Shown one piece after another: positions 1 through 7,721 of a DNA stretch of 64,000 nucleotides. The notes under the pieces are model-generated. The model was not told the origin of the DNA and did not search any database. It saw nothing but the letters and a program-made list of their open reading frames with translations. The position numbers were made by a program, and so were the translations under genes. The DNA comes from Christiangramia sabulilitoris (GTDB lineage Bacteria > Bacteroidota > Bacteroidia > Flavobacteriales > Flavobacteriaceae): positions 729,523 through 793,522 of the forward strand of contig NZ_VHSF01000002.1 of the NCBI RefSeq assembly GCF_007050985.1, in the 5' to 3' direction. Each line of letters begins with the position of its first letter. Within the stretch, counting starts at the first letter, position 1.

Positions 1-525
1 TTCACCGGCTTTGCTTTCTTCGGTTTTAGGGATACCGGTTATAATAACTTCTGCCGGCTTATTTTCTTTGACTTCTGTCTCTGCCGTTAGATCTGAGGCT
101 TCGTAATGATACTCTAATTTTTTCACAGAGTTGAATGCATCTCTTAAAGCCTCCTTATAAGCCGCCTTATATTCTTTTTCACGGCTTCTTCCCTCCTCGC
201 TTCGAAATACAACCTGCCCCTTGCAGTTCGTTAGCTCTATTACCAGTTTTGTAACGAACATACCAGAATTGTTCCTTACCCCCGCGTTTAATCCAAGACA
301 GGGGTCGAGGTTTAAATCCTGTGGCTCACGCTCATTTCTCATTAGAGTATTAAAGCCTTCCTGCTCCAATAGAAATTTCAACATAGAATTTAATTGATAC
401 TCATTTACCTCATTGGTAAACTCAAAGATCTCCGGCACCAGTACATATTTATACTGATTAATATTTTGAGCTGAAGAAAACATCAGTCCTCCAAAAATTA
501 AAATAATGGTTAAAAGCTTTTTCAT
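1..525 (-). CDS. Secreted protein of unknown function (3' end outside window)
   Basis: The reading frame runs from an ATG at 525 to the left edge without a stop, giving 175 visible residues. It opens with a signal peptide (MKKLLTIILIFGG, ending near SSAQN), so the product is exported. The mature part begins with a tyrosine/valine-rich stretch and has two cysteines near residues 77 and 101. The end in view is rich in Glu, Lys and Thr and may be a linker. I recognise no catalytic motif. The ATG overlaps the stop of the upstream DUF5723 gene in an ATGA arrangement, so the two are translationally coupled and probably act together at the envelope. The gene's existence is well supported; its function is unknown. 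Confidence 0.75.
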   Translation of the reverse strand, partial: MKKLLTIILIFGGLMFSSAQNINQYKYVLVPEIFEFTNEVNEYQLNSMLKFLLEQEGFNTLMRNEREPQDLNLDPCLGLNAGVRNNSGMFVTKLVIELTNCKGQVVFRSEEGRSREKEYKAAYKEALRDAFNSVKKLEYHYEASDLTAETEVKENKPAEVIITGIPKTEESKAGE

Positions 526-1931
526 AAGTCTTTGAAAATAAATTGCATTCCTAATTGCAGCGAAGCACTGTTCGCTTTTGCTAAATTGGTATATCCAAGA
601 ATATCATTTGCTGCAAGATAAATATTAAAATTTTTAATTCTTGAAGACATCATAAATCCTAACTTGGTAAGGCTAAATTCATCCACGGCATAAGCAACTC
701 TGAATCTCAATCTGTCAGTCACCTTTCGATCCCAGTAAGCTGTAACGCCATAAGTAGGCCCCTTAGGTCGGTTAACCCCGGAAAATAACATTCCGAAAAT
801 ATTCATGAAACGGGGCTTTTTACTTATTAGGTAGTCACATGGCAGAATAGACATCCCGGTTCCAAACTGAAATGATGCATTATACTTGAGCGGCCTCCAG
901 GTGGTATATTCATTATTGGTAGTTTCCTCATTAAGGTTACGATCCACCCTTTCCTCGAAAATATCCCAGTATGGAATAGTCGCTTCATTACCATCAAGTT
1001 CAGGAAACAAGGGAGTCAAACCATTTGTTTCAAAGCTTCCGAAGTAATTATAGTTCTCCACATCTTTCTGGTGAAACATTAAGCCCAGGTCCTGAATAGA
1101 AGCCCCTACAGATAACTGGTTGGTGACCCTGTAATTAAAACCGATATCTGCACCTACTCCAATATTCTGCCCTAAAAGAGATCTGCTCATAAGTTCAGCC
1201 ACTGCTTCATCTACGGTCATACCCTCCTCATCTCTCAAAGAGGCAAAGCCGGAAGTATTTACATTTACATTCAACCCCCTTACCTCATGTCTGTAAAAAT
1301 TAGGTCCACCGGGAGTGGAAACGGTCCTGAACACCCCTTCATTACCAGTACTTTCAGCATTGAAGATGCCGGAATATATTTTCAGCCTGCCCCCAACCGT
1401 AAGTTTAGCGTCGAATTTATAATTCAATCCGGCGTGATAAACGGCGAGTAATTCTCCCGTAAAACTAACATCTGAAAAGTTAAAATCCTGGTCGATATAA
1501 TCTGCATTTCCTTCGAAAGCCAGTACCGCCGGATCTTTTGGGAAATAAGCAAACACATCTGCCTCCTGATAGATTCCTGCGGAGAAATAAATCCTGTCAC
1601 TCAATTTCCACCCCATGGAAAGAATTTCGAGCTGCTGATTTACAGAAAAATAATCTCCGGCGGTTATATCGCGCATAACCCTGCGAACACGGTCATTAAT
1701 ATCTGTATTCTCATCGGCGAAAATATCATAAGCACTTACCCCAGTGGAGCCGGCAAAAAAATGAATTTGTGAAAAGAAGGGCACCCCGAAATGCCTTGTA
1801 AAATCTATGCGGGTACCTGGATTTTGCATTAAGGCCTGCGGAAGGTCATCTACACCATATAACAACGGTCTGTTCTGGCAGAAGCCATTGAGGGAAAACA
1901 GCAGAAATAAGATTGGGGCAAACTTCCACAT
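522..1931 (-). CDS. DUF5723-type outer-membrane beta-barrel protein
   Basis: A 469-residue protein with a signal peptide (cleavage near NGFCQ/NRPLL). The body alternates hydrophobic and polar residues, as in outer-membrane beta strands, and repeatedly shows aromatic strand ends such as GLNYKF and DIGFNYRV. It ends with a hydrophobic strand closing on Phe-Lys-Asp-Leu. The N-terminal LLYGVDDLPQALMQNPG segment resembles the DUF5723 family of Bacteroidetes surface proteins, whose function is not known. The stop overlaps the next gene by four bases and the lipoprotein gene upstream ends one base before the start, so the three form one transcription unit. The barrel call rests on composition; the family is recognised from memory. 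Confidence 0.75.
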   Translation of the reverse strand: MWKFAPILFLLFSLNGFCQNRPLLYGVDDLPQALMQNPGTRIDFTRHFGVPFFSQIHFFAGSTGVSAYDIFADENTDINDRVRRVMRDITAGDYFSVNQQLEILSMGWKLSDRIYFSAGIYQEADVFAYFPKDPAVLAFEGNADYIDQDFNFSDVSFTGELLAVYHAGLNYKFDAKLTVGGRLKIYSGIFNAESTGNEGVFRTVSTPGGPNFYRHEVRGLNVNVNTSGFASLRDEEGMTVDEAVAELMSRSLLGQNIGVGADIGFNYRVTNQLSVGASIQDLGLMFHQKDVENYNYFGSFETNGLTPLFPELDGNEATIPYWDIFEERVDRNLNEETTNNEYTTWRPLKYNASFQFGTGMSILPCDYLISKKPRFMNIFGMLFSGVNRPKGPTYGVTAYWDRKVTDRLRFRVAYAVDEFSLTKLGFMMSSRIKNFNIYLAANDILGYTNLAKANSASLQLGMQFIFKDL

Positions 1932-1932
1932 T

Positions 1933-2484
1933 TTAAAACTCGAACCTGAACAATCCTTTGGACATAAATTTTAAATTACCCTGGAGTTTTTCGTCTCCAC
2001 CTATCACCTCATGATCTATAACCATTTGAATAGATCTTCTCATTTTTTGTATTTCATCGCCCTCTAATACCCGCAGAGTGTCTATTACGGCAGGGGAACC
2101 TTCAAATCCCTCAGGAATGGTATAAATCACATTAAATTGATTTCGGCCATTTTTATCAAGGAAACGTATATTGGTGTTTATCTCGTAGGGAAAAACATTT
2201 TCGTGTTTAAATCTTAAAGCTGCATAGACCAGTCCATCCTGTATATAATCATCATCTAAAAACTCCAGTCTAACCGTATCACGAATTGCGGGGGTATAAG
2301 CACTTGTTTCTGAATCCAGAAAATCTAATTCGTTTAGCTTATAATAAAGAAGGTCGACTTCAAGATCTGGCTCCATGCTCAGATTTTCGGCCTGGCTAAA
2401 GTCCACATCCTTAAAGCAGGAAGTTAACAGGAAACTAAACAGAAATCCTGAAAAAATTAATTGTATGAACTTTTTATTATACAC
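1933..2484 (-). CDS. Lipoprotein of unknown function
   Basis: A 183-residue protein with a lipoprotein signal: a hydrophobic stretch ending in LLTSC, with Cys23 as the lipidated residue. The mature part is acidic (LSMEPDLEVDLLYYKL) and looks like a single beta-sandwich, with a mid-protein segment resembling VRLEFLDDDYIQDGL. No known enzyme motif was seen. It is the first gene of a tight set with the DUF5723 barrel and the partial secreted protein (gaps of 1 and -4 bases), so a shared envelope role is likely. The upstream flank holds a near-match to the Bacteroidetes -7 box (TATTTTCG on the minus strand) just before the start. Confidence 0.7.
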   Translation of the reverse strand: MYNKKFIQLIFSGFLFSFLLTSCFKDVDFSQAENLSMEPDLEVDLLYYKLNELDFLDSETSAYTPAIRDTVRLEFLDDDYIQDGLVYAALRFKHENVFPYEINTNIRFLDKNGRNQFNVIYTIPEGFEGSPAVIDTLRVLEGDEIQKMRRSIQMVIDHEVIGGDEKLQGNLKFMSKGLFRFEF

Positions 2485-2523
2485 CTGGAAGTGATTTTTC
2501 GCGAAAATACCTATAATCTACTT

Positions 2524-3213
2524 CTATAAATAATTTAAAACTTCTTTTAACTTTTCAATTTTAGGATGTTGACCTTGAGAGGATTGCCCATAAGAATCAA
2601 TATGGATTACCTTCAAACCATAATTATAAGCCCCAATGATATCTGCTTCGATATTATCTCCTATCATTACCGACTTCTCCACCAGTGCATTGCTCTTTTT
2701 CAGGGCCATCTCAAATATCTGTGGATGGGGTTTTTTCACCCCGGCTTCTTCAGAAGTGGTTATAGTCTGGAAAAATTCATGAATACCTGAAGCTTCCATT
2801 TTCTTTTGTTGAATTTCTTCGAAGCCATTGGTAATAATATGCAGTCTATATTTGTCCTTTAATTTCAATAACAGCTCCATGCTACCTTCAAGCAGATGAT
2901 TATTTTTTGGTAAATACTCTATATATTTATCGGCTATTAAATTTATAGTAGAGTCAACCGTATTAAAATTTAGAACGTCAAAACTATCTTTTAGACGACC
3001 GTACCGCAAGGCTTCTTTACTAATTGCATTATTTCTGTAAAGCTCCCAGTATTTAAAATTAATAGGCAGATATACCTCGAGAAAATCATCAAGGTTCAAA
3101 TTAAGATTCTCATCTTCAAATATTTCCTGAAAAGCAAGTGCTGAATTCTTATCAAAATCCCATAAGGTATGATCTAAATCAAAAAACACATGCTCTATAT
3201 TATTCAATCTCAT
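2524..3213 (-). CDS. HAD-superfamily phosphatase, YjjG-like
   Basis: A 229-residue HAD hydrolase with all four motifs: the nucleophile motif FFDLDHTLWDF (Asp12, Asp14), motif II in HIITNGF, the motif III lysine in KKPHPQIFEMAL, and the acidic motif IV MIGDNIEADIIGA. The helical cap between motifs I and II is the type found in YjjG, a pyrimidine nucleotide 5'-phosphatase, so a nucleotidase role is likely but the substrate is not shown by the sequence. The start overlaps the end of the upstream deacetylase-like gene by 14 bases, which indicates co-transcription. Length is normal for the family. Confidence 0.85.
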   Translation of the reverse strand: MRLNNIEHVFFDLDHTLWDFDKNSALAFQEIFEDENLNLNLDDFLEVYLPINFKYWELYRNNAISKEALRYGRLKDSFDVLNFNTVDSTINLIADKYIEYLPKNNHLLEGSMELLLKLKDKYRLHIITNGFEEIQQKKMEASGIHEFFQTITTSEEAGVKKPHPQIFEMALKKSNALVEKSVMIGDNIEADIIGAYNYGLKVIHIDSYGQSSQGQHPKIEKLKEVLNYL

Positions 3214-4498
3214 GTATCTGTTTTAAAAGCTTGTAATTATAATCTTTGTCTGAATATCTGGAAAAATCCTGATTTTCGAAAACTGCCCGGAACATACCCT
3301 TCACATCCTTTACCTCAGCCAGCATGCGGTGTAAATCCTCTTCCAGCTTATTTTTTGACATTTTCCCAATGGCATTAGAACTGAAAGCATATGGATGCAC
3401 CTTCAATGGAGTGGTAACTTCCATATTAATATCATAGAACAGATAAGGCGTGCAGGTTCCCGATCTAAATCCAGGTACATCGGGATATCCCATCGAATGA
3501 TCATTATTTATTTCCAGCTCGGTTAGATTATTATACTGGTCTGGTAAACGTAAATTATATTTAAAGTTCATCACATTTTCTACAGGGCTATGGATTATTT
3601 CCTCCATTCTTAGTTTTTCCTTACGTAAAGTCTGGATTTCCTCAGTAGCATAAAAGCCTAACAATAAACCTACTTTAGCGTAATCTGCCACAGATTTTAT
3701 CACCGCCCTGTGCGGTATCCTGTTATGGCTTATATTCCGGTCATGTATTGAAAAGTCACTTAACTGAAACATAAAGAGCATATAGACCTTATGTTGTTTT
3801 ATTAATTTGATAAGATCATCAAAGACATCATGAGGATCTTTTGTGAGCCTCATCCAGATCTTTAATCTATCTATAACCTTACCCAGATTTAAATGGAAAA
3901 AATCTGACATAAGCCCAATGAAGCTTCTTAAAAATCCCTTATTTCTAAAAATGAAAGTGTTTTCTGAAGCTATTATGGTTCCTGTTTTGAACCTTCTTTC
4001 CTTGTATTCCAGATTCGGAAATCTTGATAGTAAAATATCCCGGAATTTGATTGCCCATATATCCACGACCGGCTTATGCAAAAAGCTTTCCTGATAAGCG
4101 AGACTTTCGGCTGCAGGAAACCTACCCTCTGCATCTTTGACATGAGGCAAATATTCCTCATATCTGCTTAATAAGTAGAAAGAAGCGGCAAAAATATCGA
4201 AAGGTAGATCGCTGGCTTCGGGAAGCTGAAAAAAGCATATAGTATCTTCCCAGGGTTGTACCTTTATCTCCAATTCAGAAAACCCCTGTTCCATTAAGAG
4301 ATCCACCTTTTGTATAAAGAACTCATTCCCCAGAGACTGCCGGCCGTAAGAAAGCTTGGCGCCATCGTGGGCGATAAATTCTTCAATTTTAGAGGTGAAT
4401 TTAATTGGAATTCCTAAAATATGTGTACAAATATGCTTGAACACATAAACGATCCTTGGGGTGACTTTTTGAGTGTAGATCAATAACATTAAAAGCAA
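3200..4498 (-). CDS. Polysaccharide deacetylase-like protein, catalytic motifs apparently lost
   Basis: A 432-residue protein matching, from memory, a large Bacteroidetes group annotated as polysaccharide deacetylase: an N-terminal helper domain (about 1-165) and a C-terminal NodB-like domain ending with the conserved GYPDVPGFRSGT segment (near 337-348) and an HPYAF region. In active relatives the first NodB strand carries a metal-binding Asp-Ile-Asp. Here the equivalent place reads ASEN (residues 177-180, in IIASENTFIFRNKG). The place where relatives have a His-Pro-Ser/Thr motif reads VGLLLGFYAT (276-285). Both metal-binding sites therefore appear replaced. It probably retains the fold with a binding or structural role. 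It starts two bases after radC and overlaps the HAD gene. Confidence 0.65.
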   Translation of the reverse strand: MLLMLLIYTQKVTPRIVYVFKHICTHILGIPIKFTSKIEEFIAHDGAKLSYGRQSLGNEFFIQKVDLLMEQGFSELEIKVQPWEDTICFFQLPEASDLPFDIFAASFYLLSRYEEYLPHVKDAEGRFPAAESLAYQESFLHKPVVDIWAIKFRDILLSRFPNLEYKERRFKTGTIIASENTFIFRNKGFLRSFIGLMSDFFHLNLGKVIDRLKIWMRLTKDPHDVFDDLIKLIKQHKVYMLFMFQLSDFSIHDRNISHNRIPHRAVIKSVADYAKVGLLLGFYATEEIQTLRKEKLRMEEIIHSPVENVMNFKYNLRLPDQYNNLTELEINNDHSMGYPDVPGFRSGTCTPYLFYDINMEVTTPLKVHPYAFSSNAIGKMSKNKLEEDLHRMLAEVKDVKGMFRAVFENQDFSRYSDKDYNYKLLKQIHEIE

Positions 4499-4500
4499 TC

Positions 4501-5199
4501 TTAGAGCATACCTTCATCGGCAAAGCTAAGGTATGATTTTTCGGTAACAATAATATGATCAAGCACTTTGATATCGAGACTTTCAGCCGCAGTTTTTAGT
4601 TTATTAGTCAATTGTTTATCTGCCTCACTCGCCTTAAGATTCCCTGATGGATGATTATGTGCCAGAATTATTGAAACCGCGCCAACCTCGAGAGCTTTCT
4701 TTAAAGTTATCCTAACATCAACCAGTGTGCCGGTGATCCCACCTTTACTAATCTGGAATTTTTCGATCACCTTATTACTATTATTAAGATATATGATCCA
4801 GAATTCTTCATGTCCCAATTCGCCAATAATAGGCTGCATGATTTCAAAAACAGAATTACTGGAACTAATCTTTTTTTGCTCCAGGGCTTCTTCCAGTCTT
4901 CTTCTGCGGCCAAGTTCAAGTGCAGCGGCGATCGAGACAGCTTTTGCCGGCCCTATGCCCTTAAAAGTACATAATTGAGAAATGGAAAGTTTTCCGAGAT
5001 CGCTCAAATTATTATTCGTAGATGACAGGATTCTTTTGGCAAGTTCTACGGCACTCTCATTTTTACTTCCAGACCCGAGAAGGATAGCAATTAATTCTGA
5101 ATCACTTAAACTAAGTTTTCCTTTTTGAAGTAATTTTTCTCGTGGCCTGTCATCCTCGGCCCATTTTCTAATACTCAGGAAATTGTTTTCATTTTTCAT
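4501..5199 (-). CDS. radC: RadC-family JAB-domain protein
   Basis: A 232-residue RadC protein. An N-terminal helix-hairpin-helix segment (CTFKGIGPAKAVSI, near 77-90) is followed by a JAB1/MPN-like metal-binding domain. The metal motif is complete: Glu131/132 upstream, then H181-N-H183-P-S-G and Asp194. The family was once called a DNA repair protein; its real role is unsettled, although the JAMM metal site suggests a hydrolase. The length is typical. It appears to be the first gene of the minus-strand run down to position 1. A near-match to the -7 promoter box (TATCTTTA on the minus strand) lies just upstream. Confidence 0.92.
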   Translation of the reverse strand: MKNENNFLSIRKWAEDDRPREKLLQKGKLSLSDSELIAILLGSGSKNESAVELAKRILSSTNNNLSDLGKLSISQLCTFKGIGPAKAVSIAAALELGRRRRLEEALEQKKISSSNSVFEIMQPIIGELGHEEFWIIYLNNSNKVIEKFQISKGGITGTLVDVRITLKKALEVGAVSIILAHNHPSGNLKASEADKQLTNKLKTAAESLDIKVLDHIIVTEKSYLSFADEGML

Positions 5200-5259
5200 C
5201 TTAAGCTAAAGATAAACAATGAAAACAGATATGCTTTATAATAATTGAAAATCAGTCGG

Positions 5260-6612
5260 TTAAATCAAATTTTTCAGCTCTTCAAAATTTAGCCCCCCAT
5301 AATTACCACTGCTCATCATTAACAGGACAGAATTATCAAGATTCATTTCGTGAAGTTGGGCTTTAAATACGGCAGGGTTTACAAAAACCTTAAGGCCTTT
5401 TTTACCAAAAGCTTTTTCTATCTGCTCCTCAAAAATAGCATCCAGACCTTTACTGGCCAGTGCTTCTGGTGAATAAAATACCACAGCTTCATCTGCTTTT
5501 TCAAGACTATGTTTATATTCCTGTAGAAACTCAGAATTGAGACTACTGTAGGTATGAAGCTCTAAACATGCTATTAATTTTTTATGGCTGTATTGTTCCT
5601 TAACCGCGGCGGTAGTAGCTCTAACTTTGGAAGGGCTGTGGGCAAAATCCTTAAAAATAACCGTGGAATTTGATTCAGCTATTTTTTCAAGTCTCTTCGA
5701 GGCACCTTTAAAACTGGCAATTGCCTCATAAAAATCATCCTCATCTATTCCCATATGCTGGCATATCCATTTTGCCCCAGCCAGGTTGTTAAGATTATGC
5801 TTCCCGAAAATCTCCAGCGGAAGATCGCCTTCAGGAACTTCCAGAATCGTTTCTTCATTCTCTGTATGATAGTCTGGAGTACGATAAGGATGTTTTCTTA
5901 TAGGATTTTCAGTAGCCTCAGCTAATTTTTTAACTTCAGGATCCTCCGCATTATAAACCAGAATCCCACCATTTACAATAGATTCAATAAAGATCCTGAA
6001 TTGTTCAAGGTAATTTTCATAGGTTGGAAAAACGTTGATATGATCCCAGGCGATCCCACTTAACAAAGCAATATTCGGCTGGTATAAATGAAATTTAGGT
6101 CTTCGGTCAATCGGTGAAGAAAGATATTCATCCCCCTCAATTACAATGAAGTCATTTTCTTCGGTTAGGTGCACGGGGTTATCAATTCCTTCAAGGGAAG
6201 CTCCTACCATATAATCAATATCCTTTTCCTGATATTGCATTACGTGCAATATCATTGAAGTTATACTGGTCTTCCCATGAGAACCTCCTATTACTACCCG
6301 GGTCTTGTTCTTTGCCTGTTCAAACAAAAATTCAGGATAAGAATAGATCTTTATTCCCTTTTCCTGGGCGGCAAGAAGCTCAGGATTGTTAGCCCTGGCA
6401 TGCATTCCCAGGATTACAGCATCGAGATCTTCCTTAATATTATCCTCATTCCAACCCATATTTTGAGGTAATAATCCATGTTGTTCCAATCTGCTTCTTG
6501 AAGGCTCAAAAATAGCATCATCACTGCCGGTTATTATATATCCTTTTTGAGCTAAAGCGATTGCTAAACTATGCATGGCGCTGCCACCAATAGCAATGAA
6601 ATGGATCTTCAT
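5260..6612 (-). CDS. mpl: Murein peptide ligase Mpl (UDP-MurNAc:L-Ala-gamma-D-Glu-meso-Dap ligase)
   Basis: A 450-residue Mur ligase of the Mpl subgroup, which joins recycled tripeptide to UDP-N-acetylmuramic acid for peptidoglycan recycling. The N-terminal domain binds the UDP-sugar (HFIAIGGSAMHSLA, residues 4-17). The ATP loop is GGSHGKTS (109-116), followed by a VIEGDEY acidic motif and a C-terminal domain with KDFAHSP. MurC enzymes have different N-terminal wording, and Mpl fits best. It stands alone, with a good -7 box (TATATTTG, minus strand) 17 bases upstream of the start. With murF and anmK in the same window it covers part of cell-wall metabolism. Confidence 0.9.
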   Translation of the reverse strand: MKIHFIAIGGSAMHSLAIALAQKGYIITGSDDAIFEPSRSRLEQHGLLPQNMGWNEDNIKEDLDAVILGMHARANNPELLAAQEKGIKIYSYPEFLFEQAKNKTRVVIGGSHGKTSITSMILHVMQYQEKDIDYMVGASLEGIDNPVHLTEENDFIVIEGDEYLSSPIDRRPKFHLYQPNIALLSGIAWDHINVFPTYENYLEQFRIFIESIVNGGILVYNAEDPEVKKLAEATENPIRKHPYRTPDYHTENEETILEVPEGDLPLEIFGKHNLNNLAGAKWICQHMGIDEDDFYEAIASFKGASKRLEKIAESNSTVIFKDFAHSPSKVRATTAAVKEQYSHKKLIACLELHTYSSLNSEFLQEYKHSLEKADEAVVFYSPEALASKGLDAIFEEQIEKAFGKKGLKVFVNPAVFKAQLHEMNLDNSVLLMMSSGNYGGLNFEELKNLI

Positions 6613-6628
6613 AGATTTATTTTTTTTG

Positions 6629-6636
6629 CAAATATA
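6629..6636 (-). promoter_or_regulatory. Candidate -7 box for mpl
   Basis: On the minus strand this reads TATATTTG, an exact match to the Bacteroidetes -7 consensus TAnnTTTG, 17 bases upstream of the mpl ATG. No clear -33 TTG sits at the expected distance, so the call rests on the -7 box and its position. Confidence 0.5.
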
Positions 6637-6661
6637 AGAGTTGGAGAAAGGATAAATTGAA

Positions 6662-7540
6662 TTAAAGCCGTTGAATTCTCTGCTTTTCGATCAGCGCCTT
6701 GTCAAATTCAGGATCATACTCAAGAGATTTATTGATAAGAATTAGTGCCTTTTCCTCATTTTTCTGCATCCTTTCTATCTGAGCCAATCTGAAAAAAGCC
6801 CATGCCGGTGATTTGATGTCCAGATAGCTGTAATTATCAATATAATTTTTGAGAAATCTCGCTCCGTCCTCCAGCCTGATCTCATAAATCGCAGATGCTT
6901 CTCCCAGCTCATAATTTAAATAATTCCTGCTAATATGCTCTGGGTTCCTGGAGGCTACAGCAATGGCCTCTTCATATTTCAATTTTGCCAGATCTTCATA
7001 TTCCTGAACCTTGTATATATAAGCATCAGCCAAATGTGCATCTACCTCATTCAATCTATCCAGGTCTGATGCATAGCTTTTTGCCATGGATTCGCTTCCT
7101 CCCAGGAAGCCCGGGATTTGCATATAGAATTCGACCAATGCCCTGCGTGCTTCAAGATGCCCAGCATCAAGATCTGCAGCGTTTCTTAAATATTTTTTTA
7201 CATCACCCAAAACCATGGCCGCCTCAATTTTAGAACCATAGTAAGCTTTCATTCCAAGAGCTCCACCTAACTTGAAATTATACATAGCATTATCAGGATC
7301 TATTTCCACCAAAGTTTTATAATTTTTAATTGCCTCTTCCCAGTTTTTATTAAAGCTGGCGATATCTCCAAGATATTCCAGCGCCTGGGGATTATCTTTA
7401 TGTTGAACAAAAATTTCTCTGGCTTCCTCAATTTCCCCACTTCTGAGTAACTTTTCACCGTTATTTATGGTCTTTTGTGCCATAGTATTTGTGGCAATTA
7501 GACCGAAAATCACCAGCAACCTTTGAAAGTTTATTAACAT
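6662..7540 (-). CDS. Secreted TPR-repeat protein
   Basis: A 292-residue protein with a signal peptide (hydrophobic LLVIFGLIATNTMAQ) followed by tetratricopeptide repeats. Recognisable TPR helices include ALEYLGDIASFNKNWEEAI and YKTLVEIDPDNAMYNFKLGGAL, and a last repeat ends KALILINKSLEYDPEFDKAL. TPR proteins of this sort scaffold protein-protein contacts in the periplasm. No catalytic domain is present. The gene is isolated: mpl lies downstream on the same strand with a 49-base gap, and the adhesin operon diverges upstream. The partner is unknown. Confidence 0.8.
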   Translation of the reverse strand: MLINFQRLLVIFGLIATNTMAQKTINNGEKLLRSGEIEEAREIFVQHKDNPQALEYLGDIASFNKNWEEAIKNYKTLVEIDPDNAMYNFKLGGALGMKAYYGSKIEAAMVLGDVKKYLRNAADLDAGHLEARRALVEFYMQIPGFLGGSESMAKSYASDLDRLNEVDAHLADAYIYKVQEYEDLAKLKYEEAIAVASRNPEHISRNYLNYELGEASAIYEIRLEDGARFLKNYIDNYSYLDIKSPAWAFFRLAQIERMQKNEEKALILINKSLEYDPEFDKALIEKQRIQRL

Positions 7541-7696
7541 AAATAAAAATTTTATAAATTTAGAATGCCCAAAGACTTGTTATTCAGGAAACTTAAGGCC
7601 CCCAGAGTTTAATGTTAAGATGTTTCTTAAAAGAACTCCGCATATTAAATATTATTTTAATATTTGTGCAACTTTTAAAGAGTTTTAACCTAATAC

Positions 7697-7704
7697 TAAT
7701 TTTG
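7697..7704 (+). promoter_or_regulatory. Candidate -7 box for the adhesin operon
   Basis: TAATTTTG is an exact match to TAnnTTTG and lies 18 bases before the adhesin ATG. The nearest TTG upstream (7664) is about 30 bases away, too far for a standard -33 element, so the match could be by chance in AT-rich DNA. Confidence 0.4.
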
Positions 7705-7721
7705 AATTTAACACCTAGCCT

